A DNA stretch of 9,853 nt from an uncultured Collinsella sp. (GTDB lineage Bacteria > Actinomycetota > Coriobacteriia > Coriobacteriales > Coriobacteriaceae). The stretch's first letter is position 1. Each line of letters opens with the position of its first letter. The stretch covers positions 1-9,853 of the forward strand of contig URIE01000064.1 in NCBI GenBank assembly GCA_900547805.1, written 5' to 3'. The notes under the pieces were generated by a model. It saw only the letters and a program-made list of their open reading frames with translations, was not told where the DNA came from and ran no database searches. The position numbers were made by a program, and so were the translations under genes. This document shows positions 1 through 6,670 of this stretch, in pieces.

Positions 1-1121
<1,121 letters not shown>

Positions 1122-1144
1122 TTGGTTCCGCCGTTCTAGCGACT

Positions 1145-1184
1145 AAGGCTCGGCTCCGCATCAAGACGGAGCCGAGCCTTTTTT
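1145..1184 (+). terminator. Rho-independent terminator of glmS
   Basis: A perfect 14-bp inverted repeat (1145-1158 with 1167-1180), an 8-nt loop and a run of six T (1179-1184) lie 23 bp after the glmS stop codon. The T-run is on the + strand side only, so it serves glmS and not the convergent gene. Confidence 0.93.
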
Positions 1185-1197
1185 GCATTTGACCAGA

Positions 1198-1238
1198 TAA
1201 AACCTGCCAAAATGAACCTGTCCCTTTTTTGGCAGGTT
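1198..1238 (-). terminator. Palindromic element, likely terminator of the GntR-type gene, repeat-like
   Basis: Arms 1201-1212 and 1227-1238 form a perfect 12-bp stem with a 14-nt loop. Read on the - strand, the stem is followed by TTTTAT, giving a modest terminator whose first arm overlaps the regulator's stop codon (1237-1239). The core AACCTGCC recurs inside the loop as AACCTGTCC (1215-1223), so the element carries one direct and one inverted copy of nearly the same word. That pattern is more like a dispersed palindromic (REP-like) element than a plain terminator. Termination is inferred; repeat status needs a genome search. Confidence 0.6.
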
Positions 1239-1968
1239 AGCGGAGCTTGCTGGTCTCGAAGTACTCGGGGAACTGGTCCAGAACCTCGGTCTGGTTGCGG
1301 AACATCATATGCAGGTGCTTGCTGACCAAAAAGCTCGCTTCGATGGGGTCGCGACCGGCGATAGCGCGGCGAATCTGCTTGTGTTCGTTCACGATGTCCT
1401 GATTGTCGAGAACCTGCGTGGCAGCGCGCAGCCAGCGGAAGCGCTCCAGGTCGGCATTGGTCTCTTCGAGCCACGACCACACGGTGCTGCGACATGCGAT
1501 GCTAAAAATCATGTGATGCATGAGGTTGTCGCTCAAAAAGAAGCCGATGCGATCCTCTTCGGCCATGGCCTTTTCCTGCAGCGCGATGGCGCGGTCGAGC
1601 TGCTCGATGCCGGCCGACGTGGCGCGCGCGCAGCATTCTACGATCACCTGCTTTTCCAGATGTTCGCGGATGTAACAGGCACTCTCGGCAAGGGTGAGGT
1701 TGATGGGTGAGACGTAGGTACCGCTCTGGGGCACGGTGCGCACCAGGCCCTCTTGCGCCAGACGCACCAGTGCCTCGCGCACAGGGGTGCGCCCCATATC
1801 CAGGTCGTCGCAAAGTTGCTTGACGCCCAGCTTTTCGCCCGGCTTGTAGTCCAGGTAGACGATTTTGCGTCGAATGGTGTGGTAGGACTGGTCCTGTAGG
1901 CTCGTTTCCTGCTCGCCGACGTGCATCGATTCTTCCATAGCGCCTCGCAACTGTTCTATCAAACTCAT
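1237..1968 (-). CDS. GntR family transcriptional regulator, FadR/FCD subfamily
   Basis: This is a cytoplasmic DNA-binding regulator of up to 243 aa, the usual length for the FCD group. A winged helix spans about residues 24-86. Its recognition part is LGVKQLCDDLDMGRTPVREAL, the hallmark TPVREAL of GntR proteins, and its wing is QSGTYV. An all-helical FCD effector domain spans about 95-228. D147, H151, H196 and H218 fall where FCD proteins hold a metal ion that helps bind a small carboxylate ligand, so ligand binding looks intact. The start is uncertain: the ATG at 1968 has no clear ribosome site, while Met15 (codon at 1924-1926) is preceded by GGAAG at good spacing and Met11 (1936-1938) by GAGG. 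The gene is divergent from the YeiH-type exporter, so it may control that gene and itself. The effector cannot be told from sequence. Confidence 0.93.
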   Translation of the reverse strand: MSLIEQLRGAMEESMHVGEQETSLQDQSYHTIRRKIVYLDYKPGEKLGVKQLCDDLDMGRTPVREALVRLAQEGLVRTVPQSGTYVSPINLTLAESACYIREHLEKQVIVECCARATSAGIEQLDRAIALQEKAMAEEDRIGFFLSDNLMHHMIFSIACRSTVWSWLEETNADLERFRWLRAATQVLDNQDIVNEHKQIRRAIAGRDPIEASFLVSKHLHMMFRNQTEVLDQFPEYFETSKLR

Positions 1969-2131
1969 ATGTCAGTTGTTAATTATGCCGCGAATCAGCT
2001 CTCCGCGGTGGGTAATTCGGCTGTTGCCTGAGAACTATTGCGGCATCTTAGTCTGTGTTTGCGCAAGGCTGTGCTCAATGTTGCCGTATCATAAGCCGTC
2101 GCAAACGTGAAATAGAAAGAAGGAATCCCAT
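1969..2131. promoter_or_regulatory. Divergent control region between the FCD regulator and the YeiH-type exporter
   Basis: This 163-bp gap must hold the start signals of both genes. Visible dyads are ATGCCGC (1985-1991) with GCGGCAT (2040-2046); a near-symmetric block with CGAAT (1991-1995) and ATTCG (2015-2019) around the palindrome CCGCGG (2003-2008); and TTGCGCAA (2059-2066). Any of these could be the regulator's operator, but none matches a classical FadR-type half-site well enough to choose. I cannot assign convincing -35/-10 pairs on either strand. The exporter's ribosome site AAGGA (2120-2124) stands 7 nt before its ATG. Confidence 0.4.
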
Positions 2132-3166
2132 ATGCAACTGGCAAATATCGTACGCGAGCGCTGGAAAGGCGTCTTGTTCTGCCTGATCATCGCCATTCCC
2201 GCGACGTGGCTCGGCAAACAAATTGAGGTGGTCGGCGGTCCGGTATTTGCCATCCTCTTTGGCATGGTCCTGGCGCTCGTCTTTCCCAAGAATCGTCGCG
2301 AACAGCTCGCCGCCGGCGTCACCTATACGTCCAAAAAAGTCTTGCAGTACGCGGTTATCCTGCTTGGCTTTGGCATGAACCTCTCCCAGATTCTGTCCAA
2401 GGGCGCCCAGTCGCTGCCGATTATCGTGGCGACAATCTCGACCTCGCTTGTCATCGCCTTTGTGCTCTGCCGCGTTATGAACGTGCCGGGTAAGATAGCG
2501 ACGCTTGTGGGTGTGGGTTCGTCGATTTGTGGCGGTTCTGCTATCGCCGCGACCGCACCCGTCATCGACGCCGACGATCGCGAGATTGCCCAGGCCATTT
2601 CGGTCATCTTCCTGTTTAACGTTATCGCGGCGCTCGTGTTTCCAACGCTCGGCGGCATGCTCGGGCTGACCAACGAGGGTTTTGGCCTGTTTGCCGGCAC
2701 CGCCATCAACGACACCTCGTCCGTAACGGCTGCGGCGAGCGCCTGGGACAGCATGCATCCCGGCGCCAATGTGCTCGAGAGTGCCACGGTGGTCAAGCTC
2801 ACCAGGACGCTGGCCATTATTCCCATCACGTTGGTCCTCGCATGCTGGCAGATGCATCTGGCGCGCAAGGCCGGCGGTGACGCCAAAAGCACGTTCTCCC
2901 TTAAACGCGCGTTTCCCATGTTTGTGCTGTTCTTTGTGCTGGCGAGCGTGATCACTACGGTGTTTCAGCTTCCCGCGTCCTTTACGGCGCCCATCAAGGA
3001 GCTGTCGAAGTTCTTTATCGTGATGGCCATGGCGGCTATTGGTTTTAATACCGATATCGTCGAGCTGGTCAAAAAGGGCGGTAAGCCCATCGCGCTGGGC
3101 TTTTGCTGCTGGATTGGCATTGCGTGCATGAGTTTGGGAATGCAGCACGTGCTGGGAATCTGGTAG
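2132..3166 (+). CDS. YeiH family putative sulfate exporter (UPF0324 / TIGR00698)
   Basis: This is an integral membrane protein of 344 aa, matching the family's usual length of about 340-350, with roughly ten hydrophobic segments from residue 13 to the end. Family hallmarks are GFGMNLSQI (79-87), the conserved glycine/serine loop GVGSSICGGSAIAATAPVI (127-145) and GTAINDTSSV (189-198). Family members are annotated as putative sulfate exporters; direct transport data are sparse, so the substrate (sulfate, sulfite or another small anion) is an inference. The start ATG has AAGGA 7 nt upstream. The gene is alone on its strand here and divergent from an FCD-type GntR regulator, whereas the E. coli homologue neighbours the LysR-type gene yeiE. 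No T-run terminator follows directly; a long inverted repeat starts 52 bp after the stop. Confidence 0.92.
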   Translation: MQLANIVRERWKGVLFCLIIAIPATWLGKQIEVVGGPVFAILFGMVLALVFPKNRREQLAAGVTYTSKKVLQYAVILLGFGMNLSQILSKGAQSLPIIVATISTSLVIAFVLCRVMNVPGKIATLVGVGSSICGGSAIAATAPVIDADDREIAQAISVIFLFNVIAALVFPTLGGMLGLTNEGFGLFAGTAINDTSSVTAAASAWDSMHPGANVLESATVVKLTRTLAIIPITLVLACWQMHLARKAGGDAKSTFSLKRAFPMFVLFFVLASVITTVFQLPASFTAPIKELSKFFIVMAMAAIGFNTDIVELVKKGGKPIALGFCCWIGIACMSLGMQHVLGIW

Positions 3167-3218
3167 AGAAGTAGCTTATTTGCGTGCTGCGTGCTGGTGA
3201 GCGTATGCCTGCGGTGGA

Positions 3219-3283
3219 GCGATAGGAGCTCTTGCGGGTATGGCTTGTCCGCAGGTTTATAAGTCCCGAAGAGCTCTTATCGC
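3219..3283. repeat. 15-bp inverted repeat with a nested small hairpin
   Basis: Arms 3219-3233 and 3269-3283 pair over 15 positions with a single G-T wobble (3225 with 3277). The 35-nt interior has its own short stem, TGCGG (3233-3237) with CCGCA (3249-3253). Each arm contains GAGCTCTT, so the word is both directly and inversely repeated. There is no T-run on either side, which argues against a simple intrinsic terminator. The 3' arm can also pair downstream: ATCGCC (3279-3284) with GGCGAT (3295-3300). Confidence 0.7.
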
Positions 3284-3313
3284 CCCGCCAGGATGGCGAT
3301 GCGGGGCAACACC

Positions 3314-3347
3314 TATACTCGCAGGACGGCGCTTTCTGCCCTATAGT
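3314..3347 (+). promoter_or_regulatory. Candidate promoter elements for the AAA-like regulator gene
   Basis: TATACT (3314-3319) and TATAGT (3342-3347) each match five of six bases of the TATAAT consensus and lie about 85-120 bp before the regulator's ATG. Neither has a good -35 box at 16-18 bp. If the first is used, most of the upstream inverted repeat would not be transcribed with this gene. This is a weak call. Confidence 0.3.
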
Positions 3348-3432
3348 GTTTGGTGAGCAATATCGTTTAATTTTGAAACACTCGGTCGTGCGACCGTCGG
3401 CGGCTGCATGTCGCCGCGGACAGGGGCAAATC

Positions 3433-4650
3433 ATGGATAGCGATGCCAAGCTGAACATCTTGACCGAGGCCCTGGCTGCTGCCGGGGCCTCGGCATTGGC
3501 AATCGATGCGCGTGGGGACGTCGCGATCTCGACCATGAATGACGCGGCTCTTGAGCGGGATGTGGCGGCTTTTGTCGCCGAGCGCCTCGACCGTATAGGA
3601 GACGGCGCGCGTCTGGTTATGGGGCGTGCGGGTACGCGCCTGAGCCTGACCGTTCGCCCCACCGACAAAGAGGGCGGGGGCCTTTGGGTCGTCGTGGTCC
3701 GCGAGGTGCGCGGTGCCGCGGCGCATGCGGGCATCGAGTGGCTCAACGCCGACGAAGTTGAGGCCCGCTATGAATCGAGCGCGTACGGCATCGTTGAGGG
3801 TGCCGCTGCGGTAGCTGCACCGGTTTCCGAGAGCTATGCGCGCGGCGTGCCCCTTATGCTCGAGGGCGAGCTGGGCGCGGGCCAGATCGAGATCGCCAAG
3901 CGCCTCTATCTGGACGGTCCTTTTGCCGATCAGCCCTTTGTTTCCGTCGCGCTCGATGAGCTCACCGATCGCGGTTGGCGCCATGTGCTCAAAAGTGCCG
4001 AATCGCCGCTGTTCCAAACGGGGCTGACCCTTTGCATTGAGGGCTGGAATGCGGTTGGCCCCCAGCGCCTCCGCGAGCTTGTGTCCACCATGGGCGGCAC
4101 GGCGCTTGCTGCGCGGTGCCACGTGGTGCTGACGGCAAATGATATGCCGGGCGGCGGCGAAAGCGATCAGGCGGCCTTTGTGACCGAACGCTTGGCCTGC
4201 GCGGTGAGCGTGGCGCCGGCGATTGCCGAGCAGGGCGGCGCGACGAAAAAAATCGCGCGCTATTTGGGGTATTTGGCCGATATGTTTGGAACGGCAGCCC
4301 CCATGCTGGCGCCCGCGGCGGTAAAGACGCTCGATGCCTACCGGTGGCCGCGAAATTATCTACAGCTTCGCGAGGTCTCGGAACGGCTGTATATATTGGT
4401 GGGGGCAGGCACGGTGGATCGCACCGTGGCAGAGGAAGTGCTCGCCCAAGAGGACGTGATTAAGACCGCAACCTTTGGCGTTCCGACGCTCGACAGCGAT
4501 CTGTATATCCTGCGACCCCTGGCCGATACCGAGCGCGATATCGCGCGGCTGGTCGTAGACCATCTCCACGGCAACCGAACCCGTGCGGCGGAGGTGCTGG
4601 GCATAAGCCGTACAACGCTGTGGCGCTTGCTGAAGGACGATGACCGTTGA
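3433..4650 (+). CDS. Atypical transcriptional regulator: N-terminal sensor-like region, degenerate AAA+ domain, Fis-type HTH
   Basis: A 405-aa cytoplasmic protein laid out like a sigma-54 enhancer-binding protein but with eroded catalytic motifs. Residues 1-95 resemble a small PAS-like sensor (ALAIDARGDVAIS, then strands at 70-91); this is tentative. Residues 115-320 align by pattern with the AAA+ core. The Walker A equivalent EGELGAGQIEIA (144-155) has Gln where Lys is expected; the Walker B equivalent is LTLCIEGW (198-205); the GAFTGA loop is absent; and WPRNYLQL (305-312) replaces WPGNVREL, losing the sensor-2 Arg. The C-terminal Fis-type helix-turn-helix (366-402, NRTRAAEVLGISRTTLWRLL) is intact. 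ATP hydrolysis and sigma-54 activation therefore look unlikely; it may act as a TyrR-like DNA-binding regulator. The ATG at 3433 has AGGGG 6 nt upstream. An in-frame TTG at 3232 is rejected because it lies inside the inverted repeat. The target is unknown. Confidence 0.85.
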   Translation: MDSDAKLNILTEALAAAGASALAIDARGDVAISTMNDAALERDVAAFVAERLDRIGDGARLVMGRAGTRLSLTVRPTDKEGGGLWVVVVREVRGAAAHAGIEWLNADEVEARYESSAYGIVEGAAAVAAPVSESYARGVPLMLEGELGAGQIEIAKRLYLDGPFADQPFVSVALDELTDRGWRHVLKSAESPLFQTGLTLCIEGWNAVGPQRLRELVSTMGGTALAARCHVVLTANDMPGGGESDQAAFVTERLACAVSVAPAIAEQGGATKKIARYLGYLADMFGTAAPMLAPAAVKTLDAYRWPRNYLQLREVSERLYILVGAGTVDRTVAEEVLAQEDVIKTATFGVPTLDSDLYILRPLADTERDIARLVVDHLHGNRTRAAEVLGISRTTLWRLLKDDDR

Positions 4651-4660
4651 GCGAGGCGCC

Positions 4661-4690
4661 CGTGACCGCGCGCGACGCGTGTGCTACAGT
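4661..4690 (+). promoter_or_regulatory. Candidate extended -10 promoter for the membrane protein gene
   Basis: GTGACC (4661-4666) is followed after 18 bp by TACAGT (4685-4690), which has TG one base upstream (TGC-TACAGT), an extended -10 pattern. Transcription would begin near 4697, giving a short leader to the ATG at 4735 and ruling out the in-frame GTG at 4681 as a start. It is a moderate match only; read-through from the regulator gene is also possible, since no terminator separates them. Confidence 0.4.
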
Positions 4691-4734
4691 CCAAAGCGTT
4701 ATTGTTTCGATTTGGTTACGGCGTGCGAGGGCAT

Positions 4735-5310
4735 ATGGCTGAGACTTCAAAACCGAGCCGCAGAAGGCGGAGTGCCGCGCCGGTCAACCGACGCACAACA
4801 TCGGTGACGTGGGGTAAACACGCCTCGGGGTTTGATGGCTCGTTCAAGCGCACTAAATACGGCTATCCTTCGGCAAGCGCCCGCTTGGCAATGCAGGCAG
4901 AGTCCTCACTGTGGGGCCGCAAACGCGTGGTGGGTTCAAAGCTCAAGCACGACGGAACGCTCGGTTACATCAGCCGCGGGGCGGCTCGCCGCAGTGGGCT
5001 CAATCCTGCTGGTTGGCATCGTTATGTGCCGATCGTGGCCGTCGTTGCAGTGATCGTCATCGCACTCGCTGCGCTTGGCTACGCCGGCGGTGGCGCCAAC
5101 TTGGACGCAGTGTTTAAATCGCCCGAGCTCGCGCATGCAGGCACAGAAGTTGTCGAGGGCGCTCAGAACCAGATGGGCGTCGCGCTCCAGCGCGGCATCG
5201 TTGCGGCGGCCTCCACCATCGCCGATGCGCAAAAGGACGAGGACGAACAAGGCAGCGAAGCCGAAACGACTCACACGAACGAAACGACGACAACGGCGAC
5301 GTCAATATAA
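4735..5310 (+). CDS. Single-pass membrane protein of unknown function
   Basis: I do not recognise a family. The 191-aa product from the ATG at 4735 has three parts. The N-terminus (1-97) is strongly basic and Arg/Lys/Ser-rich and probably cytoplasmic, with RRRR at 9-12 and GRKR at 61-64. One hydrophobic helix spans about 98-117. The tail (118-191) ends in an acidic stretch (KDEDEQGSEAE) and a Thr-rich end (TTTTATS), probably outside the cell. There is no cleavable signal, because the hydrophobic segment is too far from the start, so a type II-like or N-in topology is expected from the positive-inside rule. GTG starts at 4681 and 4723 are possible in frame, but GAGGG sits only 3 nt before the ATG at 4735, so the start is uncertain. 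It follows the AAA-like regulator on the same strand after 84 bp and may be its target. Confidence 0.75.
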   Translation: MAETSKPSRRRRSAAPVNRRTTSVTWGKHASGFDGSFKRTKYGYPSASARLAMQAESSLWGRKRVVGSKLKHDGTLGYISRGAARRSGLNPAGWHRYVPIVAVVAVIVIALAALGYAGGGANLDAVFKSPELAHAGTEVVEGAQNQMGVALQRGIVAAASTIADAQKDEDEQGSEAETTHTNETTTTATSI

Positions 5311-5357
5311 GTTGCGAGCGGGACAGCAAATTTTGGACGGGGCCTTTCAGCGGGTCC

Positions 5358-5375
5358 GCCGTTCGTTAGAACGGC
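5358..5375. terminator. Small hairpin between convergent genes
   Basis: A perfect 7-bp stem (5358-5364 with 5369-5375) with a GTTA loop lies in the 73-bp gap between the convergent membrane protein and nitroreductase genes. No T-run follows on either strand, so intrinsic termination would be weak. It may mark a shared transcript end or protect 3' ends. Confidence 0.35.
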
Positions 5376-5383
5376 AGAACTAA

Positions 5384-5905
5384 TTACCTTACGTACACCA
5401 CGTTGTCGCGGCGCGGCTTTGCCTCGGGTAGCGTGTCCTCGGCGTAGCCCAGAATGCAGTGACCGACACCGCGCAGACTGCCGTCGGCGGGCAGGCCCCA
5501 ACTGGCCAGCAGCTCCAGGCCCTCGGGCGAATCGAAAACCTCGTGGGCGCGATGAATCCAGCACGAATCAACGCCCAGCGCATAGGCGGCGTTGAGCAGG
5601 TTGCCCATGGCGAGCGAGCCGTCTTCCAGATGTGTGGGCACGCTGCGGTCAACCAGCACCACCACAACGGTATTGGCGCCATAGAAGGGGTCGCTGTTGC
5701 TGCCCATGACCTGGGCGTTGAGCTGCGAGAGACGCTCGACGGTCGCGGGGTCGGTGACGGCGACAAACGTCACCGGCTGGCGGCCCATGCCGCTCGGTGC
5801 ATATTGGCCGGCTTCGATAATACGTGCAAGCTTTTCGGCCTCGACGGGACGATCGCTGTAGTTGCGGCAGCTGCGGCGGTGAATGAGTGCTTCGATAGTC
5901 TCCAT
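5384..5905 (-). CDS. Nitroreductase family protein (FMN-dependent oxidoreductase)
   Basis: A 173-aa cytoplasmic flavoprotein of the nitroreductase fold, expected to use NAD(P)H to reduce nitro compounds, quinones or other electron acceptors through FMN; the true substrate is unknown. The N-terminal RRSCRNY (10-16) is the family's FMN phosphate-binding motif, APSGMGRQP (36-44) corresponds to the second FMN loop, and DGSLAMGNLL (95-104), GVDSCWIH (111-118) and ILGYAED (151-157) are typical of the core. A basic tail with KPRR (163-166) follows. Length is on the short side of the family's usual 170-220 aa but includes all core motifs. The chosen start at 5905 has GAGGAGA 5 nt upstream; the frame stays open to 6001, but that extension lacks a ribosome site and does not resemble the family. 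It is convergent with the membrane protein and divergent from the 96-aa gene. Confidence 0.93.
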   Translation of the reverse strand: METIEALIHRRSCRNYSDRPVEAEKLARIIEAGQYAPSGMGRQPVTFVAVTDPATVERLSQLNAQVMGSNSDPFYGANTVVVVLVDRSVPTHLEDGSLAMGNLLNAAYALGVDSCWIHRAHEVFDSPEGLELLASWGLPADGSLRGVGHCILGYAEDTLPEAKPRRDNVVYVR

Positions 5906-6199
5906 GGTGTCTCCTCGCGGTGGCGTTGCAGATGCCCCGTTCATACCCGTCGGGCTTAAACGATAGACGGTCAATTGCCCGGCCAAAAGGATAGATTCCA
6001 ATTGGGAAAGTAGGTTTGCATAAAAGTACCTTCAGAATGTGACAAACAAATGGGATGGTTAAACGTTTTATCCCGTCTACCCTGCGGTTTTTTACCACTT
6101 GCCTAAATGACGAACGCATAACCTCTGATAAAGGTTTTACTAAAGGAGTACCAACGTTTATCAACGCGCCATGGTGGCGCCGGGCCAGGAGGTAACATC
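5906..6199. promoter_or_regulatory. AT-rich divergent intergenic region with an upstream hairpin at a ribosome site
   Basis: This 294-bp gap separates the nitroreductase (- strand) and the 96-aa gene (+ strand) and must carry both start regions. For the - strand, TTGTCA (complement of 6040-6045) and TATGCA (complement of 6017-6022) stand 17 bp apart, a weak candidate. An imperfect dyad at 6052-6074 (GGGAT and ATCCC around AAACGTTT) is a possible operator. An orphan ribosome-site-like AAAGGAG (6142-6148) has no start codon in range. A 6-bp hairpin, GCGCCA (6166-6171) with TGGCGC (6175-6180), ends 6 nt before the true AGGAGG. No clear + strand promoter pair was found. Confidence 0.4.
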
Positions 6200-6490
6200 A
6201 TGTTCCAGGCTGGAGATGTCGTCGAGACCGACTTCGAAGGATTTCTGAAGCTGCTGCGTTCCAAGACGCGCGCTTTTGTGACGATCGAAGATCACGAGTA
6301 TTACATCACGCACACCGATGGCTATTGGCGTGTTCAGGATTGCGAGGCCCTCAACGATAAGGGCCACTTTACTGACTGTTCCGAGCTGGTCAACACGGTG
6401 TGCGAGGTCGTCGAGCTGCCTTGGATCTGCGGCAAGAGCCTACACGACAGCTTCTCGGGCGCCACGGTCTACGAGGCCGTCGCTGCCTAA
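6200..6490 (+). CDS. Small acidic conserved-looking protein of unknown function
   Basis: I do not recognise this 96-aa protein. It has no signal peptide or membrane helix, so it should be cytoplasmic. It is acidic, with aromatic-rich stretches (EDHEYYITHTDGYWRV, 30-45) and four single cysteines (48, 60, 68, 77) that do not form CxxC pairs. The pattern of alternating strands at 22-48 followed by a helix at 60-72 suggests a small alpha/beta fold. It is very likely a real, well-translated gene: a consensus AGGAGG (6187-6192) sits 7 nt before the ATG, codon use resembles its neighbours, and a strong terminator follows 26 bp after the stop, making it a single-gene transcript. It is divergent from the nitroreductase. 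The function cannot be inferred. Confidence 0.85.
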   Translation: MFQAGDVVETDFEGFLKLLRSKTRAFVTIEDHEYYITHTDGYWRVQDCEALNDKGHFTDCSELVNTVCEVVELPWICGKSLHDSFSGATVYEAVAA

Positions 6491-6516
6491 CAGGCAATAC
6501 AACTAGATTTTCTCGT

Positions 6517-6552
6517 GACCGCCGGCGCCGCCCCCGCGCCGGCGGTCTTTTT
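6517..6552 (+). terminator. Rho-independent terminator of the 96-aa gene
   Basis: A perfect 12-bp, very GC-rich stem (6517-6528 with 6536-6547) with a 7-nt loop is followed by five T (6548-6552). It isolates the small gene from the MarR/ABC operon downstream. Confidence 0.93.
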
Positions 6553-6595
6553 CTAGCTATAGGTCATGAAGCTGCGTCCATTTTCGGCACGCCTG

Positions 6596-6624
6596 TTGAC
6601 GATAGTCAAAACTCGGACTAATCT
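6596..6624 (+). promoter_or_regulatory. Promoter of the MarR-ABC exporter operon
   Basis: TTGACG (6596-6601) is a strong -35 match. The -10 is either ACTAAT (6617-6622, 15-bp spacing, four of six matches) or TAATCT (6619-6624, 17-bp spacing, three of six). The spacer contains the first of two identical operator-like boxes, so a bound protein would block RNA polymerase. The leader to the MarR ATG would be about 40 nt. Confidence 0.6.
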
Positions 6625-6652
6625 AGAGACACGAATTGGTCAAAACTCGGAC
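6605..6652 (+). repeat. Two identical 14-bp boxes, probable MarR operators
   Basis: GTCAAAACTCGGAC occurs exactly at 6605-6618 and 6639-6652, 34 bp start to start (about 3.2 helical turns). The first copy has short inverted ends (TAGTC at 6603-6607 and GACTA at 6616-6620). The second has the same GTC/GAC ends with a similar AAT following. One copy overlaps the promoter and the other lies between it and the MarR start, the expected layout for autorepression. That MarR binds here is inference. Confidence 0.7.
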
Positions 6653-6670
6653 AATCGAATGGTGGGATAG

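Larger units (their letters stand above)
3167..3432 (+). other. Structured non-coding region before the AAA-like regulator
   Basis: This 266-bp stretch has no gene that I can support. From left to right it holds a GC-rich lead, a 15-bp inverted repeat (3219-3233 with 3269-3283), a second hairpin set (3279-3307), two -10-like hexamers (3314-3319 and 3342-3347), an AT-rich patch (3345-3380) and the ribosome site of the next gene, AGGGG at 3422-3426. It could be a 5' leader RNA, a terminator zone for the exporter, or both. I do not recognise a known riboswitch or a tRNA in it. Confidence 0.5.

Noticed and set aside
2075..3148. A 357-codon open frame on the - strand opposite the YeiH-type gene
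   Set aside because: The composition is His/Lys/Asp/Gly-rich without domains, and the opposite strand encodes a clear membrane transporter with family motifs.
3240..3356. A 38-codon ORF (starting MACPQVYKSR) in the gap before the AAA-like regulator, a possible leader peptide
   Set aside because: AGGAG is 11 nt upstream, which is long, and there is no run of regulatory codons. It cannot be separated from chance in GC-rich DNA, so it is not called.
3232..3432. Upstream extension of the AAA-like regulator to an in-frame TTG
   Set aside because: It begins inside the inverted repeat, runs across -10-like elements and lacks protein-like conservation; the ATG at 3433 has a good ribosome site.
5906..6001. 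N-terminal extension of the nitroreductase by 32 residues
   Set aside because: It does not resemble the family N-terminus, and the internal ATG at 5903-5905 has a strong GAGGAGA ribosome site.
6052..6093. GGGAT/ATCCC dyad followed by a run of T as a terminator
   Set aside because: The stem is only 5 bp, the T-run is 13 bp further on, and no gene on the + strand ends before it.
6171..6248. A 25-codon ORF overlapping the start of the 96-aa gene
   Set aside because: It has no ribosome site at suitable spacing (AAAGGAG lies 22 nt upstream), and its start lies in the leader hairpin.
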